A stretch of DNA of 64,000 nucleotides, from assembly GCA_963822575.1 (NCBI GenBank), contig CAWGHZ010000007.1, forward strand, positions 62,001 to 126,000, in the 5' to 3' direction. Below, piece after piece: positions 37,594 through 46,025 of this stretch. The translations under genes and the position numbers were made by a program. Every line of letters starts with the position of its first letter. Within the stretch, counting starts at the first letter, position 1. This DNA is from CAWGHZ01 sp963822575. Its GTDB lineage: Bacteria; Pseudomonadota; Alphaproteobacteria; MPNO01; DASWLB01. The notes below the pieces were generated by a model, which saw only the letters and a program-made list of their open reading frames with translations, was not told where the DNA came from and searched no databases.

Positions 37594-38517
37594 TTGCAGA
37601 TTTATCTTCCCATCGCCGACCTGCCTGTGAACGTCTTCTTCGTGCTGGGAATGGGGCTGGCGGTCGGCTTCATCTCCGGCATGTTCGGCATCGGCGGCGG
37701 CTTCCTGATGACGCCGCTGTTGATCTTCGTCGGCGTCTCGCCGGCGGTGGCGGTGGCGAGCGTGACCAGCCATATCGCCGCGTCATCGTTTTCCGGGGCG
37801 CTCAGTTACTGGCGCCGGGGCACCATCGACATGGCGCTGGCGATGATGCTGCTCAGTGCCGGCATCGTCGGCACGGCGACCGGCGTCTGGCTGTTCACAG
37901 CGCTGCGCGCCGTCGATCAGCTCGACCTGGTGATCGGCCTCTCCTACGTGACGCTGCTGACCACGGTCGGCGGCGCCATGATCTACGAAAGCCTGCGCGC
38001 GGTGATGCGCATGCAGCACGGCGGCCCCGCCACCATTCGCCGGCCGGGCAGCCATATGTGGATCCATAAATTGCCGTTCAAGCTGCGCTTCAAGCGCTCG
38101 AAAATCTACGTGTCGGCGATCCCGGTGTGGGTGATCGGCTTCTTCATCGGCTTCATCGGCGCCGTCATGGGCATCGGCGGCGGCTTCATCCTGGTGCCGA
38201 TGCTGATCTATTTGCTGCGCGTGCCGACCGCCACGGTGATCGGCACCTCGATGGTGCTCACGCTGGTCACCATGGCCTCGGCAACGGTCATGCATGCGGT
38301 CACCAATCATCTGGTCGATGCGGTGCTGGCCTTGATTCTGATGGTCGGCGGCGTGATTGGCGCGCAATTCGGCGTGCGCACCGGCCAGAAGATGCAAGGC
38401 GAACGGCTGCGTCTGCTGCTCGGTCTTTTGGTGTTCGCGGTCGGCTGCCGCTTCGCCTATGAGCTGGTGATCAAGCCGGACGATCTCTACTCGATCCGCC
38501 ATATCAGGGCAGGATGA
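37594..38517 (+). CDS. Sulfite exporter TauE/SafE family protein
   Basis: 307 aa with about eight membrane segments and the duplicated TauE motifs GFISGMFGIGGGFLMTPLLI (near residue 26) and GFIGAVMGIGGGFILVPMLI (near residue 190). Members export sulfite, sulfoacetate or other organosulfur anions. The start is TTG (37594) with no clear ribosome site. The stop overlaps the next gene as ATGA; the TauE-TIGR02186 pair is a recurrent alphaproteobacterial neighbourhood. Confidence 0.88.
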   Translation: MQIYLPIADLPVNVFFVLGMGLAVGFISGMFGIGGGFLMTPLLIFVGVSPAVAVASVTSHIAASSFSGALSYWRRGTIDMALAMMLLSAGIVGTATGVWLFTALRAVDQLDLVIGLSYVTLLTTVGGAMIYESLRAVMRMQHGGPATIRRPGSHMWIHKLPFKLRFKRSKIYVSAIPVWVIGFFIGFIGAVMGIGGGFILVPMLIYLLRVPTATVIGTSMVLTLVTMASATVMHAVTNHLVDAVLALILMVGGVIGAQFGVRTGQKMQGERLRLLLGLLVFAVGCRFAYELVIKPDDLYSIRHIRAG

Positions 38518-39293
38518 TGCGAAACCTCGGCTTCATCATTCTGATCGCCATGCTGGCCTGCGGCACAAGCCCTGCCGCCGCCGAACGGCTGGTGGTGTCG
38601 CTGTCGAACCACCGCGTGGCGATCACGTCGAATTTCACCGGCGAGGATCTGGTGCTGTTCGGCACCGTCGAGCCCGACCGGCCCGGCGCCGCGTTGCGCC
38701 CCAGTTACGACCTGGTCGTCACCGTCACCGGACCGCGGCAAGCTGTCCGCACCCGGCGCAAGGAGCGTGTATTCGGCATCTGGGTCAATCTCGACTCGCG
38801 CGAATTCGTGCGCGTGCCGTCATATCTCGGCGTCCTGAGCAACCGCCCGGTCGCTGAAATTACCAATGCGGAAACCTTGCGGCGCCTGCAGATCGGCCTC
38901 GGCAATTTCCTGCTGCCGCAACGCATCGGGCCGGACATTGCCGATACCGTGCGCGACGACCCGTACCGCGTTGCCTTCGTGAAGCTGGAAGGCGAGCATG
39001 GACTGTATCGCGAATCCCCCATCGCCGTGACCTTTCTGACACCGACTGTGTTCCGTGCCGCCATTCCCTTGCCGGCCGATGCGCCGATTGGCAATTACGC
39101 GATCGACGTCAAGCTGTTCGCCGACGGCGCCGTGGCCGCCAGCACCAATTCAGCGCTGGAGGTGACCAAGGCGGGCTTCGAGCAATATGTCGCCGACGCC
39201 GCCCGTGATTACGGCCTGCTCTACGGCCTAGCCACCACACTGATGGCGCTGCTCACCGGCTGGCTCGCCAGCGTGATCTTCAGGCGAGATTAA
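38514..39293 (+). CDS. TIGR02186 family membrane-anchored protein
   Basis: 259 aa. A signal peptide (MRNLGFIILIAMLACGTSPA) is followed by an extracytoplasmic domain (ERLVVSLSNHRVAITSNFTG; LVLFGTVEPDRPG) and a C-terminal membrane helix (LYGLATTLMALLTGWLASVI) ending in FRRD. The function is unknown. Overlap with the TauE-like gene suggests they work together, perhaps as a partner subunit of the exporter (inference). It is convergent with pdeM, overlapping by 4 bases. Confidence 0.85.
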   Translation: MMRNLGFIILIAMLACGTSPAAAERLVVSLSNHRVAITSNFTGEDLVLFGTVEPDRPGAALRPSYDLVVTVTGPRQAVRTRRKERVFGIWVNLDSREFVRVPSYLGVLSNRPVAEITNAETLRRLQIGLGNFLLPQRIGPDIADTVRDDPYRVAFVKLEGEHGLYRESPIAVTFLTPTVFRAAIPLPADAPIGNYAIDVKLFADGAVAASTNSALEVTKAGFEQYVADAARDYGLLYGLATTLMALLTGWLASVIFRRD

Positions 39294-40057
39294 TCCGACA
39301 GACAACGCTTGGCGGCGAAGACATAAAGCCGCCCCTCGCCCAGCATATGGGCAGTGAATTTGAGGGTACCGAACAGGTCGGCAAAAGCGGCACCGCGAAT
39401 GTTCAGGCCGCCGGTGAAAGCGCCGAAGGCCGGCATCACCAGACGCGTCGCGTCCACCGCGAAGCAGCGCCGGCTGACGATGCGGCCGCGCTGCGACACA
39501 CGCGCGACCGGGTGCAGATGACCGGCGATTTCGCCTTCGGCGCCCGTCGGCCGATGGCGAAAGAGCAAACCGCCGATCGTGACCGAGTCATGAAACCTGC
39601 CGCCGACATCCAACGCCGGCTCGGGATCGTGATTGCCCGTGATCCAAATCCAGTCGCGCCCGCGCTGCATCGCGCGCAAGGATTCGCGATCCGCGCCGGA
39701 TAGCCGAGCGGGACCGCCGCCATCGTGAAAGCTGTCGCCGAGCGCGATCACGCCGCGCGGCGCGTAACGAGCCATAAGGCGCGCGAGCCGCGCCAGCGTC
39801 GCCGCGCTGTCATAAGGCGGCAGGAGGATGCCGCGGGCGGCGAAGCTGGAGCCTTTTTCCAGATGCAGGTCGGCGACCGCGAGCAGGCTTTGCTCGGGCC
39901 AAAACAGAGCGCCATCGGGGTCGGCGATGAGCGTGACGCCGGCGATGCCAATGCCGTGTTTTTCTTTACCTCCCCCTGCAAGGGGGAGGTCGGACAGCGA
40001 AGCTGTCCGGGTGGGGGTCGCTACCAAGATGACCCCACCCCGGATTGCCTTCGGCAA
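39290..40057 (-). CDS. pdeM: Ligase-associated DNA damage response metallophosphoesterase PdeM
   Basis: Calcineurin-like phosphoesterase: VADLHLEKGSSFAARGILLP (DxH), VIALGDSFHDGGGPARLSGA (GDxxHD), WIWITGNHDPEP (GNHD) and IAGHLHPVARVSQRGRIVSR (GHxHP). It is encoded with the Lhr-type helicase as in the ligase D-associated repair cluster. The conserved protein begins near GVTLIADPDGALFWPEQ, but no ATG, GTG or TTG in frame lies just before it. The only upstream start (ATG at 40055-40057) lies inside a palindromic repeat, which would supply about 29 N-terminal residues. The true start is therefore uncertain. Confidence 0.88.
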   Translation of the reverse strand: MPKAIRGGVILVATPTRTASLSDLPLAGGGKEKHGIGIAGVTLIADPDGALFWPEQSLLAVADLHLEKGSSFAARGILLPPYDSAATLARLARLMARYAPRGVIALGDSFHDGGGPARLSGADRESLRAMQRGRDWIWITGNHDPEPALDVGGRFHDSVTIGGLLFRHRPTGAEGEIAGHLHPVARVSQRGRIVSRRCFAVDATRLVMPAFGAFTGGLNIRGAAFADLFGTLKFTAHMLGEGRLYVFAAKRCLSD

Positions 40058-40083
40058 TCCGACCCTCCCCTTTCAGGGGAGGG
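39969..40083. repeat. Palindromic intergenic repeat, family B, copy 1
   Basis: Begins with the hairpin CCTCCCCCTGCAAGGGGGAG (39969-39988) and ends with CCCTCCCCTTTCAGGGGAGG (40063-40082). The middle (GTGGGGGTCG ... GACCCCACCCC) pairs as a second stem. It resembles the copy at 45891-46019 and spans the apparent start region of pdeM. Confidence 0.8.
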
Positions 40084-40097
40084 ATAAAAAAAGAAAT

Positions 40098-42755
40098 TCA
40101 CTGCATCGCCTCCTTCACCAACTCGTCGGCCGCTTCGGCCAGCAGTTCATCCGCCGCCTCGCCGTAGACGGTCTCGCGCCCAATCTCCAGCATCACCGGA
40201 ACCGCCAGCGGCGAGACATGGTCGAGCGCCTTATGGACAATTCGGCCCTTGATGCGCGAGAGCATTTCGCCGAGCCGCTTAATGTCGAGCAGCCCGGTAG
40301 CGGCGTCGGCGCGCGCCCCCCGCAGCAGGATATGATCGGCCTGATGCTTGCGCAAAACGTCGTAGACGAGGTCGGTGGATATCGTGAGCTGGCGGCGCGA
40401 TTTTTCCTCGCCGGGAAAACGCCGCTCGATCAGCCCGGCAATGATGGCGCAAGTGCGGAAGGTGCGCTTCATCAGCGCGGATTCGGCGAGCCAGGCTTCC
40501 AGATCGTCGCCCAGCATGTCCTCGTCGAACAATTGGGCGAGCGATAAATCCCCGCGCGCGATATGCAAGGCGACGTCGCCGACACCCCAGACCGCCAGCG
40601 CATATTCATTGGCGACAAAGCCGAGCGGTTTCATGCGCGCGCGCTCGAGCCGCCGCGTCAGCAACATGCCGAGCGTCTGGTGCGCGAGGCGACCCTCGAA
40701 CGGATAACAGACGAGATAATATTTGGCGGCGCGCGGGAAGGTTTCGACCAAAAGATCGCCGGGCGCCGGCAGCAATGAGCGCCACTGTTGGATCTCTAGC
40801 CACTCGCGCACTTGATCCGGCAGCGCGCGCCACGCGCTCGGCTCGGCCAACAGCGCGCGCACGCGGGCGGCGAGATAAGTCGAGAGCGGGAACTTGCCGC
40901 CTTCGTAGGCCGGCACTTTCGGATCGGATGCGGTCGAGCGCGAGACGTAGACCTCGTCCTCGACCAGTGCCTCGTATTTGAGGATTTCGCCGGCGAAGAC
41001 GAAGGTGTCGCCGACCGACAGCATCTCGATGAAATACTCCTCGACTTGGCCGAGCAACTTGCCGCCGCGCGGAATGAAGGCGCTGCGCCCGCGCGCACGC
41101 ACCAGCCGCACTTTCAGCATGTCGGCTTCCACGATGGTGCCGACATTCATGCGGTAGCGCTGCGCCACGCGCGGATGGGTGATGCGCCAGCGCCCGTCTT
41201 TCCCCTGCCGGATCTTGGCGAAGCGCTCATAGGCTTTGAGCGCGTAGCCGCCGGTGGCGACAAAATCGACCGCGGCGTCGAAGTCAGAACGCGCGAGCGC
41301 GGCATAAGGCGCGGCGGCGCACACTTCGGCATAAAGCTCGTCGCTCAGGAACGGTTCGCCGACGGCGCGGCCGAGGATGTGCTGCGCCAGCACATCGAGC
41401 GCACCGGTGCGCAAGGGCGGCGTATCCTGCGCATTCTCCGCCACGGCGTCGATGGCGGCGCGGCACTCCAGCACCTCGAAGCGGTTGGCCGGCACCAACA
41501 CCGCTTGCGACGGTTCGTCGAGCCGGTGATTGGAGCGGCCGATCCGCTGCAGGATGCGCGATGCGCCCTTCGGCGCGCCGACATTGACCACGAGATCGAC
41601 GTCGCCCCAATCGACGCCGAGATCGAGCGAAGACGTGCACACCACCGCGCGCAATCTGCCGGCCACCATGGCGTCCTCGACCTTGCGCCGCTGCGCCACG
41701 TCGAGCGAGCCGTGATGCAGCGCGATGGCGAGATTGTCGTCGTTGATGCCCCACAATTCCTGGAACAGGAATTCGGCTTGGCTGCGGGTATTGACGAAGA
41801 TAAGCGTGGTCTTGTGGCGCTTGATCAGGTCGTAGATTTCGCCGAGCGCGTGGCGCGCCGAATGCCCAGCCCAGGGCAGATGCTCGGCCGTATCGAGCAT
41901 GGTCACCTGCGGCTGCGCGCCGGCTTGCGCGATAAGCAGATCGGCGTGCGCTTGCCCTAGCGGCGGCTGCGGCACCAGGAAGCGGCAGAGATCGTCGGGC
42001 TCGGCCACGGTCGCGGAAAGGCCGACCGTCGTGAGTTGCGGCGCCAACGCGAATAATCGCGCCAGACCGAGCGACAGCAGGTCGCCGCGTTTGAAGGTCA
42101 CCAGCGAATGCAATTCATCGAGCACCACACGCTTGAGCGTGCCGAACAAATAGGGCGCGTCGGCGGATGCCAGCAGCAGCGCCAGTTGCTCCGGCGTGGT
42201 GAGAAGAATGTCGGGCGGATAGCGGCGCTGGCGTTGGCGTTTCGAGGCCGGCGTGTCGCCGGTGCGGGTTTCCAGCCGCACCGGCAGCCCCATCTCCTTG
42301 ACCGGGATTTCCAGGTTGCGCGCGATGTCGACGGCCAGCGCCTTCAGCGGCGAGATGTAGAGCGTGTGCAAGCCTCTTCCTTCTCCCCGCGCGCGGGGAG
42401 AAGGTGGCGAGGCGCGAAGCGCCGCGCCGGATGAGGGGGCGGCGGCGGCGCGCGCAAACTTTAATGCCCCCTCACCCGACCGCCCCCCGACCAAGTCGGG
42501 CGGCGGTCGACCTCTCCCCGCCAGCGGGGAGAGGTAAGCTTCGCTCAGCTCCACCAGCGTCGGCAGAAAGCCGGCCAGCGTCTTGCCGCCGCCGGTCGGG
42601 GCGATCAGCAGCACCGAGCGGCCGTCCTTTGCCTTTGCCAGCAAGTCGAGCTGATGCGCACGCGGCGTCCAACCTCGGCCGGCGAACCAGCGGGCAAACA
42701 CCTCCGGCAGCAGCGGCACAGGCGTCGAGTGGTCGAGCGCGGTTGCGGGTTCCAT
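40098..42755 (-). CDS. Ligase-associated DNA damage response DEXH-box helicase (Lhr family) with an in-frame repeat-encoded insert
   Basis: 885 aa. The SF2 helicase motifs are in order: I APTGGGKTLAGFLP (residue 52), Ia TLYISPLKALAVD (131), II VVLDELHSL, III LSATVAEPDDL, and VI RILQRIGRSNHRLDEPS, then the winged-helix and Lhr-core C-terminal domains. It unwinds DNA in repair together with PdeM. Between VELSEA (residue 73) and GLHTLYISPL (128) lies a stretch of about 54 residues (YLSPLAGRGRPPPDLVGGRS ... RARGEGR) not expected in the family. It is encoded by a 156-bp palindromic repeat like the one at 53518-53689, keeping the frame open. It probably forms a surface loop; activity is untested. 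Confidence 0.93.
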   Translation of the reverse strand: MEPATALDHSTPVPLLPEVFARWFAGRGWTPRAHQLDLLAKAKDGRSVLLIAPTGGGKTLAGFLPTLVELSEAYLSPLAGRGRPPPDLVGGRSGEGALKFARAAAAPSSGAALRASPPSPRARGEGRGLHTLYISPLKALAVDIARNLEIPVKEMGLPVRLETRTGDTPASKRQRQRRYPPDILLTTPEQLALLLASADAPYLFGTLKRVVLDELHSLVTFKRGDLLSLGLARLFALAPQLTTVGLSATVAEPDDLCRFLVPQPPLGQAHADLLIAQAGAQPQVTMLDTAEHLPWAGHSARHALGEIYDLIKRHKTTLIFVNTRSQAEFLFQELWGINDDNLAIALHHGSLDVAQRRKVEDAMVAGRLRAVVCTSSLDLGVDWGDVDLVVNVGAPKGASRILQRIGRSNHRLDEPSQAVLVPANRFEVLECRAAIDAVAENAQDTPPLRTGALDVLAQHILGRAVGEPFLSDELYAEVCAAAPYAALARSDFDAAVDFVATGGYALKAYERFAKIRQGKDGRWRITHPRVAQRYRMNVGTIVEADMLKVRLVRARGRSAFIPRGGKLLGQVEEYFIEMLSVGDTFVFAGEILKYEALVEDEVYVSRSTASDPKVPAYEGGKFPLSTYLAARVRALLAEPSAWRALPDQVREWLEIQQWRSLLPAPGDLLVETFPRAAKYYLVCYPFEGRLAHQTLGMLLTRRLERARMKPLGFVANEYALAVWGVGDVALHIARGDLSLAQLFDEDMLGDDLEAWLAESALMKRTFRTCAIIAGLIERRFPGEEKSRRQLTISTDLVYDVLRKHQADHILLRGARADAATGLLDIKRLGEMLSRIKGRIVHKALDHVSPLAVPVMLEIGRETVYGEAADELLAEAADELVKEAMQ
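42379..42534. repeat. Palindromic repeat, family A, inserted in the helicase coding sequence
   Basis: Outer hairpins CTTCTCCCCGCGCGCGGGGA (from 42380) and CCTCTCCCCGCCAGCGGGGA (from 42511) flank the inner words GGTGGCGAG, GCCCCCTCACCC and GTCGACC. The same hairpins and order occur at 53518-53689 in an intergenic gap. Here the element is 156 bp, a multiple of three, and open in the lhr frame. Confidence 0.85.
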
Positions 42756-42825
42756 GAATCGATTCTAAGGCATATCTGAAGGCTACGCCCGCCAATCGTG
42801 CTAGGCTGGCAGGATGGAGATTCCT

Positions 42826-43101
42826 ATGGCGAATGAGACCGTGACCAAAGTCTTCGGCGGCTCGCCGCTGGCGGTGCTGTTTCGCCTCATCCTGGTGTCG
42901 GTCCTGGTCGGCGTCATTTTATCGGCGCTCGGACTCGATCCGTGGAATATCATCTCCAGCGTTGAACGCCTGATCCGCAGCATCTGGAACATGGGCTGGG
43001 ACGCGGTGGTCTGGCTGTGGCGCTATTTCCTGCTCGGCGCCGTGATCGTGATCCCGATTTGGATTTTGATGCGCGTCTTCAACGCGCCGAGGGGAAAGTA
43101 G
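42826..43101 (+). CDS. DUF6460 family small membrane protein
   Basis: 91 aa. MANETVTKVFGGSPLAVLFR, then LILVSVLVGVILSALGLDPW and a second membrane segment LWRYFLLGAVIVIPIWILMR match DUF6460, a Rhizobiales inner-membrane family of unknown function. GGAG at 42816-42819 lies before the chosen ATG at 42826; the ATG at 42814 overlaps that site. Confidence 0.82.
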   Translation: MANETVTKVFGGSPLAVLFRLILVSVLVGVILSALGLDPWNIISSVERLIRSIWNMGWDAVVWLWRYFLLGAVIVIPIWILMRVFNAPRGK

Positions 43102-43119
43102 AAGCGGAGCTTTCTTCTC

Positions 43120-43242
43120 GTGATGCCCGGCCAACCGGGCCCGGCCTTTGGCCGGCACGGCATTAAGCTTGTGCCGGACATCCACGTCTTCGCTTCCAGG
43201 AAAGAAAGGCATGGATGGCCGGGACAAGCCCGGCCATGACGG
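43120..43242. repeat. Intergenic palindromic repeat, family D (CCGGCCATCCATG type)
   Basis: Fills the gap between the DUF6460 gene and pyrD. GATGCCCGGCC ... GTGCCGGACATCC ... GGCATGGATGGCCGGGACAA then GCCCGGCCATGAC contains nested inverted repeats (GGCCGGG with CCCGGCC; GTGCCGG with CCGGCAC). Similar repeats are widespread in Bradyrhizobium-type genomes. Confidence 0.7.
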
Positions 43243-44340
43243 TTAGGAAGGCCAGCTCTCCGCCGTGATGTCGGCGGCGTCGACGCCAACCATCGCGGCG
43301 AGCGAATTGCGGTGGCCGCGCTTGAGCGCCGACACAAGATCGTTCTTGATCTCGCTCACCACGCCGATGCCACGATAGACCAGCCCCGTATAAAGCTGCA
43401 GCAATGTGGCACCGGCCTTGATCTTGGCGATCGCGGTAGGACCGGAATCAATGCCGCCGACGCCGATCAGCGGAAAGGCACTCTCGGCGCGCACGAAGGT
43501 CTCCGCCAGCACGCGGGTCGCCAGCTTGAACATCGGCCGCCCCGACAGCCCGCCCGCCTCTTTCGCCTTGTCGCGCTCGCGCAGCGCACTCGGCCGCGTG
43601 ATCGTGGTGTTGCCGACGATCATGCCGTCGAGCCGGTGCTTGCGTGCGATGCCGACCACATCGTCTAGGTCGCCGAGGGTGAGATCGGGTGCGATTTTAA
43701 GCAGCACCGGCGTCGGGCCGGCGCGGGCGCGCGCCTTTTCGCGCGCATCGACCACGCGCGCCAAGAGATCGTCGAGCGCCGCGGCCTGCTGCAGGTCGCG
43801 CAAGCCGGGCGTATTGGGCGAGGAGACGTTGACGGTGAAATAGCTGGCAACCACCGCGAATGTTTCGATCAGCCGGACATAGTCTTCGCTGCGATCGGGC
43901 GAATCGCGGTTAGCGCCGATATTGACGCCGACGATGCCGCCCTGATGGCGGCGTGCCGACAGCCGCGCCAGTACCGCCGCCGCGCCCTCGTTGTTGAAAC
44001 CGAGGCGGTTGATCACGCCCTGGTCCAATTCGAGACGGAATATGCGCGGTCGCGGATTACCGCCCTGCGGGCGCGGGGTCACGGTGCCGACCTCGACAAA
44101 GCCGAAGCCGACCCGCAGCAACGTGTCGGGCACGGCCGCATTCTTGTCGAAGCCGGCGGCGAGCCCCACCGGATTGGGAAAATTGAGCCCGAAGGCGCGC
44201 ACGCCGAGTTCGCGCGCGTCCGGTGCCGGCCGCGCCCGCGGCATGAAGCGCAGGGCCTTGATTGCCAGGGAATGCGCATCCTCCGGGTCGAGGGCGCGCA
44301 TCAGCGGGCGGGACAGGCGGTCGATCAGACCGAAGACCAC
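43243..44340 (-). CDS. pyrD: Dihydroorotate dehydrogenase (quinone), class 2
   Basis: 365 aa, GTG start. It has the class 2 N-terminal amphipathic region (MVFGLIDRLSRPLMRALDPE), then NPVGLAAGFDKNAAVPDTLL, FVEVGTVTPRPQGGNPRPRI, VNVSSPNTPGLRDLQQ (active-site Ser loop) and VGGIDSGPTAIAKIKAGATL for FMN binding. It is membrane-associated and passes electrons from dihydroorotate to ubiquinone in pyrimidine synthesis. The 3' end is adjacent to repeat family D. Confidence 0.95.
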   Translation of the reverse strand: MVFGLIDRLSRPLMRALDPEDAHSLAIKALRFMPRARPAPDARELGVRAFGLNFPNPVGLAAGFDKNAAVPDTLLRVGFGFVEVGTVTPRPQGGNPRPRIFRLELDQGVINRLGFNNEGAAAVLARLSARRHQGGIVGVNIGANRDSPDRSEDYVRLIETFAVVASYFTVNVSSPNTPGLRDLQQAAALDDLLARVVDAREKARARAGPTPVLLKIAPDLTLGDLDDVVGIARKHRLDGMIVGNTTITRPSALRERDKAKEAGGLSGRPMFKLATRVLAETFVRAESAFPLIGVGGIDSGPTAIAKIKAGATLLQLYTGLVYRGIGVVSEIKNDLVSALKRGHRNSLAAMVGVDAADITAESWPS

Positions 44341-44490
44341 GGGGCTGCTCCGGGTTTACCGGTTTTGACCCTATCGGCGGCCTTTGGGTCTATTCAAGGG
44401 CGCAGCCTGCATGAACCCCTTGCGCGGCGGGGACAACTCAAGGCTATAATTCCTAGAGTTTGGACCCTCATCACAGGCGGAGATTCGCGC

Positions 44491-45129
44491 GTGGCGACGA
44501 TGCTCACCCATAACCAGATCTGGACCGCACTCGACCGGCTGGCCGCCCGCGCCAAGCTGACGCCCTCCGGGCTCGCCAAGAAAGCCGGGCTCGATCCCAC
44601 CACCTTCAACAAGTCCAAGCGCATCACCCCGGAAGGGCGCCCGCGTTGGCCCTCGACCGAATCGGTCGCCAAGTCGCTGGCCGCCACCGGCGTCAAGATC
44701 GACGCCTTCGTCGGCCTGATCACCGACAGCGGCAAGGCGGCGATCCACAACGTGCCGCTGATCGGCTTCGCCGAAGCCGGCGCCGGCGGCTATTTCGACG
44801 ACGGCGGCTTCCCGGTCGGCAAGGGTTGGGAGGAGATCGCCTTCCCGTCCGTCAATGACGAACACGCCTACGCGCTGGAAATCTCCGGCAACTCGATGAA
44901 GCCGGCCTATCGCAAAGGCGACGTGATCGTGGTCTCGCCCGCTGCTTCGGTGCGCAAGGGCGACCGCGTGGTGGTCAAGACCAAGGACGGCGAGGTCATG
45001 GTCAAGGAACTGCGCCGCAAGAACAGCAAGACCGTCGAGCTCAAATCGCTCAACGCCGAGCACCGCGACCGCACGCTGCCGATGGCGGACGTTTTATGGA
45101 TCGCGCGCATCGTCTGGGCGAGCCAGTAA
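44491..45129 (+). CDS. LexA/S24-type transcriptional regulator (HTH plus peptidase-like domain)
   Basis: 212 aa. An N-terminal helix-turn-helix (QIWTALDRLAARAKLTPSGL, AKKAGLDPTTFNKSKRI) is followed by a cI/LexA-like domain with the Ser of LEISGNSMKPAYRKGDVIVV (near residue 133) and the Lys region of KGDRVVVKTKDGEVMVKELR. Proteins of this type are chromosomal repressors resembling phage cI; autocleavage is possible but the cleavage-site dipeptide is not obvious. GTG at 44491 has GGCGGAG 8 bases upstream and is preferred to the ATG at 44500. No prophage genes are nearby. Confidence 0.85.
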   Translation: MATMLTHNQIWTALDRLAARAKLTPSGLAKKAGLDPTTFNKSKRITPEGRPRWPSTESVAKSLAATGVKIDAFVGLITDSGKAAIHNVPLIGFAEAGAGGYFDDGGFPVGKGWEEIAFPSVNDEHAYALEISGNSMKPAYRKGDVIVVSPAASVRKGDRVVVKTKDGEVMVKELRRKNSKTVELKSLNAEHRDRTLPMADVLWIARIVWASQ

Positions 45130-45193
45130 CGTCATCGCACCGAGTCCAATTTGCTCAAATTGAATCGGTTCCGTCCCTAACATTTTTACTACT

Positions 45194-45238
45194 GCATCAT
45201 CTTTTCCGAAATCCGGTTCCCACTTTTCGGGATCATGC
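45194..45238. repeat. Short palindromic repeat of the GCATGATCCCGAAAAG family
   Basis: GCATCATCTTTTCCGAAATC ... CACTTTTCGGGATCATGC is an imperfect palindrome of 45 bp, a repeat very common in Rhizobiales intergenic regions. A small hairpin AATTTG/CAAATT precedes it at 45148-45161. Confidence 0.75.
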
Positions 45239-45312
45239 ACTAGCGTCCGGTCGCCGCCCGCCATTCGGGCACCGGCCGTCTTTTAATCATTCGGCAGTCC
45301 AGGAACCATTCA

Positions 45313-45873
45313 ATGACCCAAGACAGCATCGATCACCCGGCCACCTGTGGCTGCTGCGGCGACCTGCTGCGCGCGCGGTTCGACCGGCGGCGCTTCCTGC
45401 AGCTGACTGCCGGCGCCGGATTGCTGACGGCGTTTCCATCGCTCGCCTTTGGCGCCTATGGAAATTACGACGCCATGTTGCTGACCTGTATCGATCCGCG
45501 CTTTCCCGAGCCGACGATCAAATACATGGAAGGCCGCGACATGGTCGGCAAATATAGCCAGTTCTCTTTTGCCGGCGCCGCCATCGGTGTGGTCGCGCCC
45601 GCCTTCAAGGCCTGGGAGCCGGCATTCTGGGACAATCTGGCGGCATCGATCCAGTTGCACAGCATCCCGAAAGTGATTGCGATGAATCATCGCGACTGCG
45701 GCGCGGCAAAAATCGCTTACGGCGAGGAAGCGGTGGCCAATGCGAATGCGGAGACGGAAACCCACAAGGGCTCGCTGATGAAATTCCGCAAGCAGGTCGG
45801 CGAACGGCACCCCAAGCTCGCGGTCGAAACTGGCCTGATGGCGCTCGACGGCAAGGTGGAGATGTTTAGCTGA
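45313..45873 (+). CDS. Exported beta-carbonic anhydrase-like protein with Tat-type signal
   Basis: 186 aa. A twin-arginine-like signal (FDRRRFLQLTAGAGLLTAFP) is followed by a compact domain with LLTCIDPRFPEPTIKYM (CxDxR, zinc Cys plus Asp/Arg pair) and VIAMNHRDCGAAKIAYG (HxxC), the zinc-site motifs of beta-carbonic anhydrases. The domain is short compared with classical enzymes of about 220 aa, so hydratase activity is likely but unproven. The N-terminus also has CGCC, which may bind metal. AGGAACC precedes the ATG. A stand-alone gene followed by a palindromic repeat. Confidence 0.8.
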   Translation: MTQDSIDHPATCGCCGDLLRARFDRRRFLQLTAGAGLLTAFPSLAFGAYGNYDAMLLTCIDPRFPEPTIKYMEGRDMVGKYSQFSFAGAAIGVVAPAFKAWEPAFWDNLAASIQLHSIPKVIAMNHRDCGAAKIAYGEEAVANANAETETHKGSLMKFRKQVGERHPKLAVETGLMALDGKVEMFS

Positions 45874-45890
45874 GCGCCTTGCTTCTTATC

Positions 45891-46019
45891 CCTCCCCTGT
45901 AAGGGGAGGGTGGCGCCGAGCGAAGCGAGGCGACGGGTGGGGTGATGTGTTTGCCCTACTCATAACACCCCCACCCGGTCGGCTGCGCCGACCACCCTCC
46001 CCCGCAAGCGGGGGAGGGG
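45891..46019. repeat. Palindromic intergenic repeat, family B, copy 2
   Basis: CCTCCCCTGTAAGGGGAGG (45891-45909) at the left, CCCTCCCCCGCAAGCGGGGG from 45995 at the right, with GGGTGGGGTG and CACCCCCACCC pairing between. Related to 39969-40083. It separates the carbonic anhydrase-like gene from the lysyl-tRNA synthetase gene. Confidence 0.8.
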
Positions 46020-46025
46020 TAAGCG

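Noticed and set aside
44491..45129. Prophage repressor marking an integrated phage
   Set aside because: Despite the cI/LexA-like fold, the neighbours are pyrD and a carbonic anhydrase-like gene, with no integrase, attachment site or structural genes.
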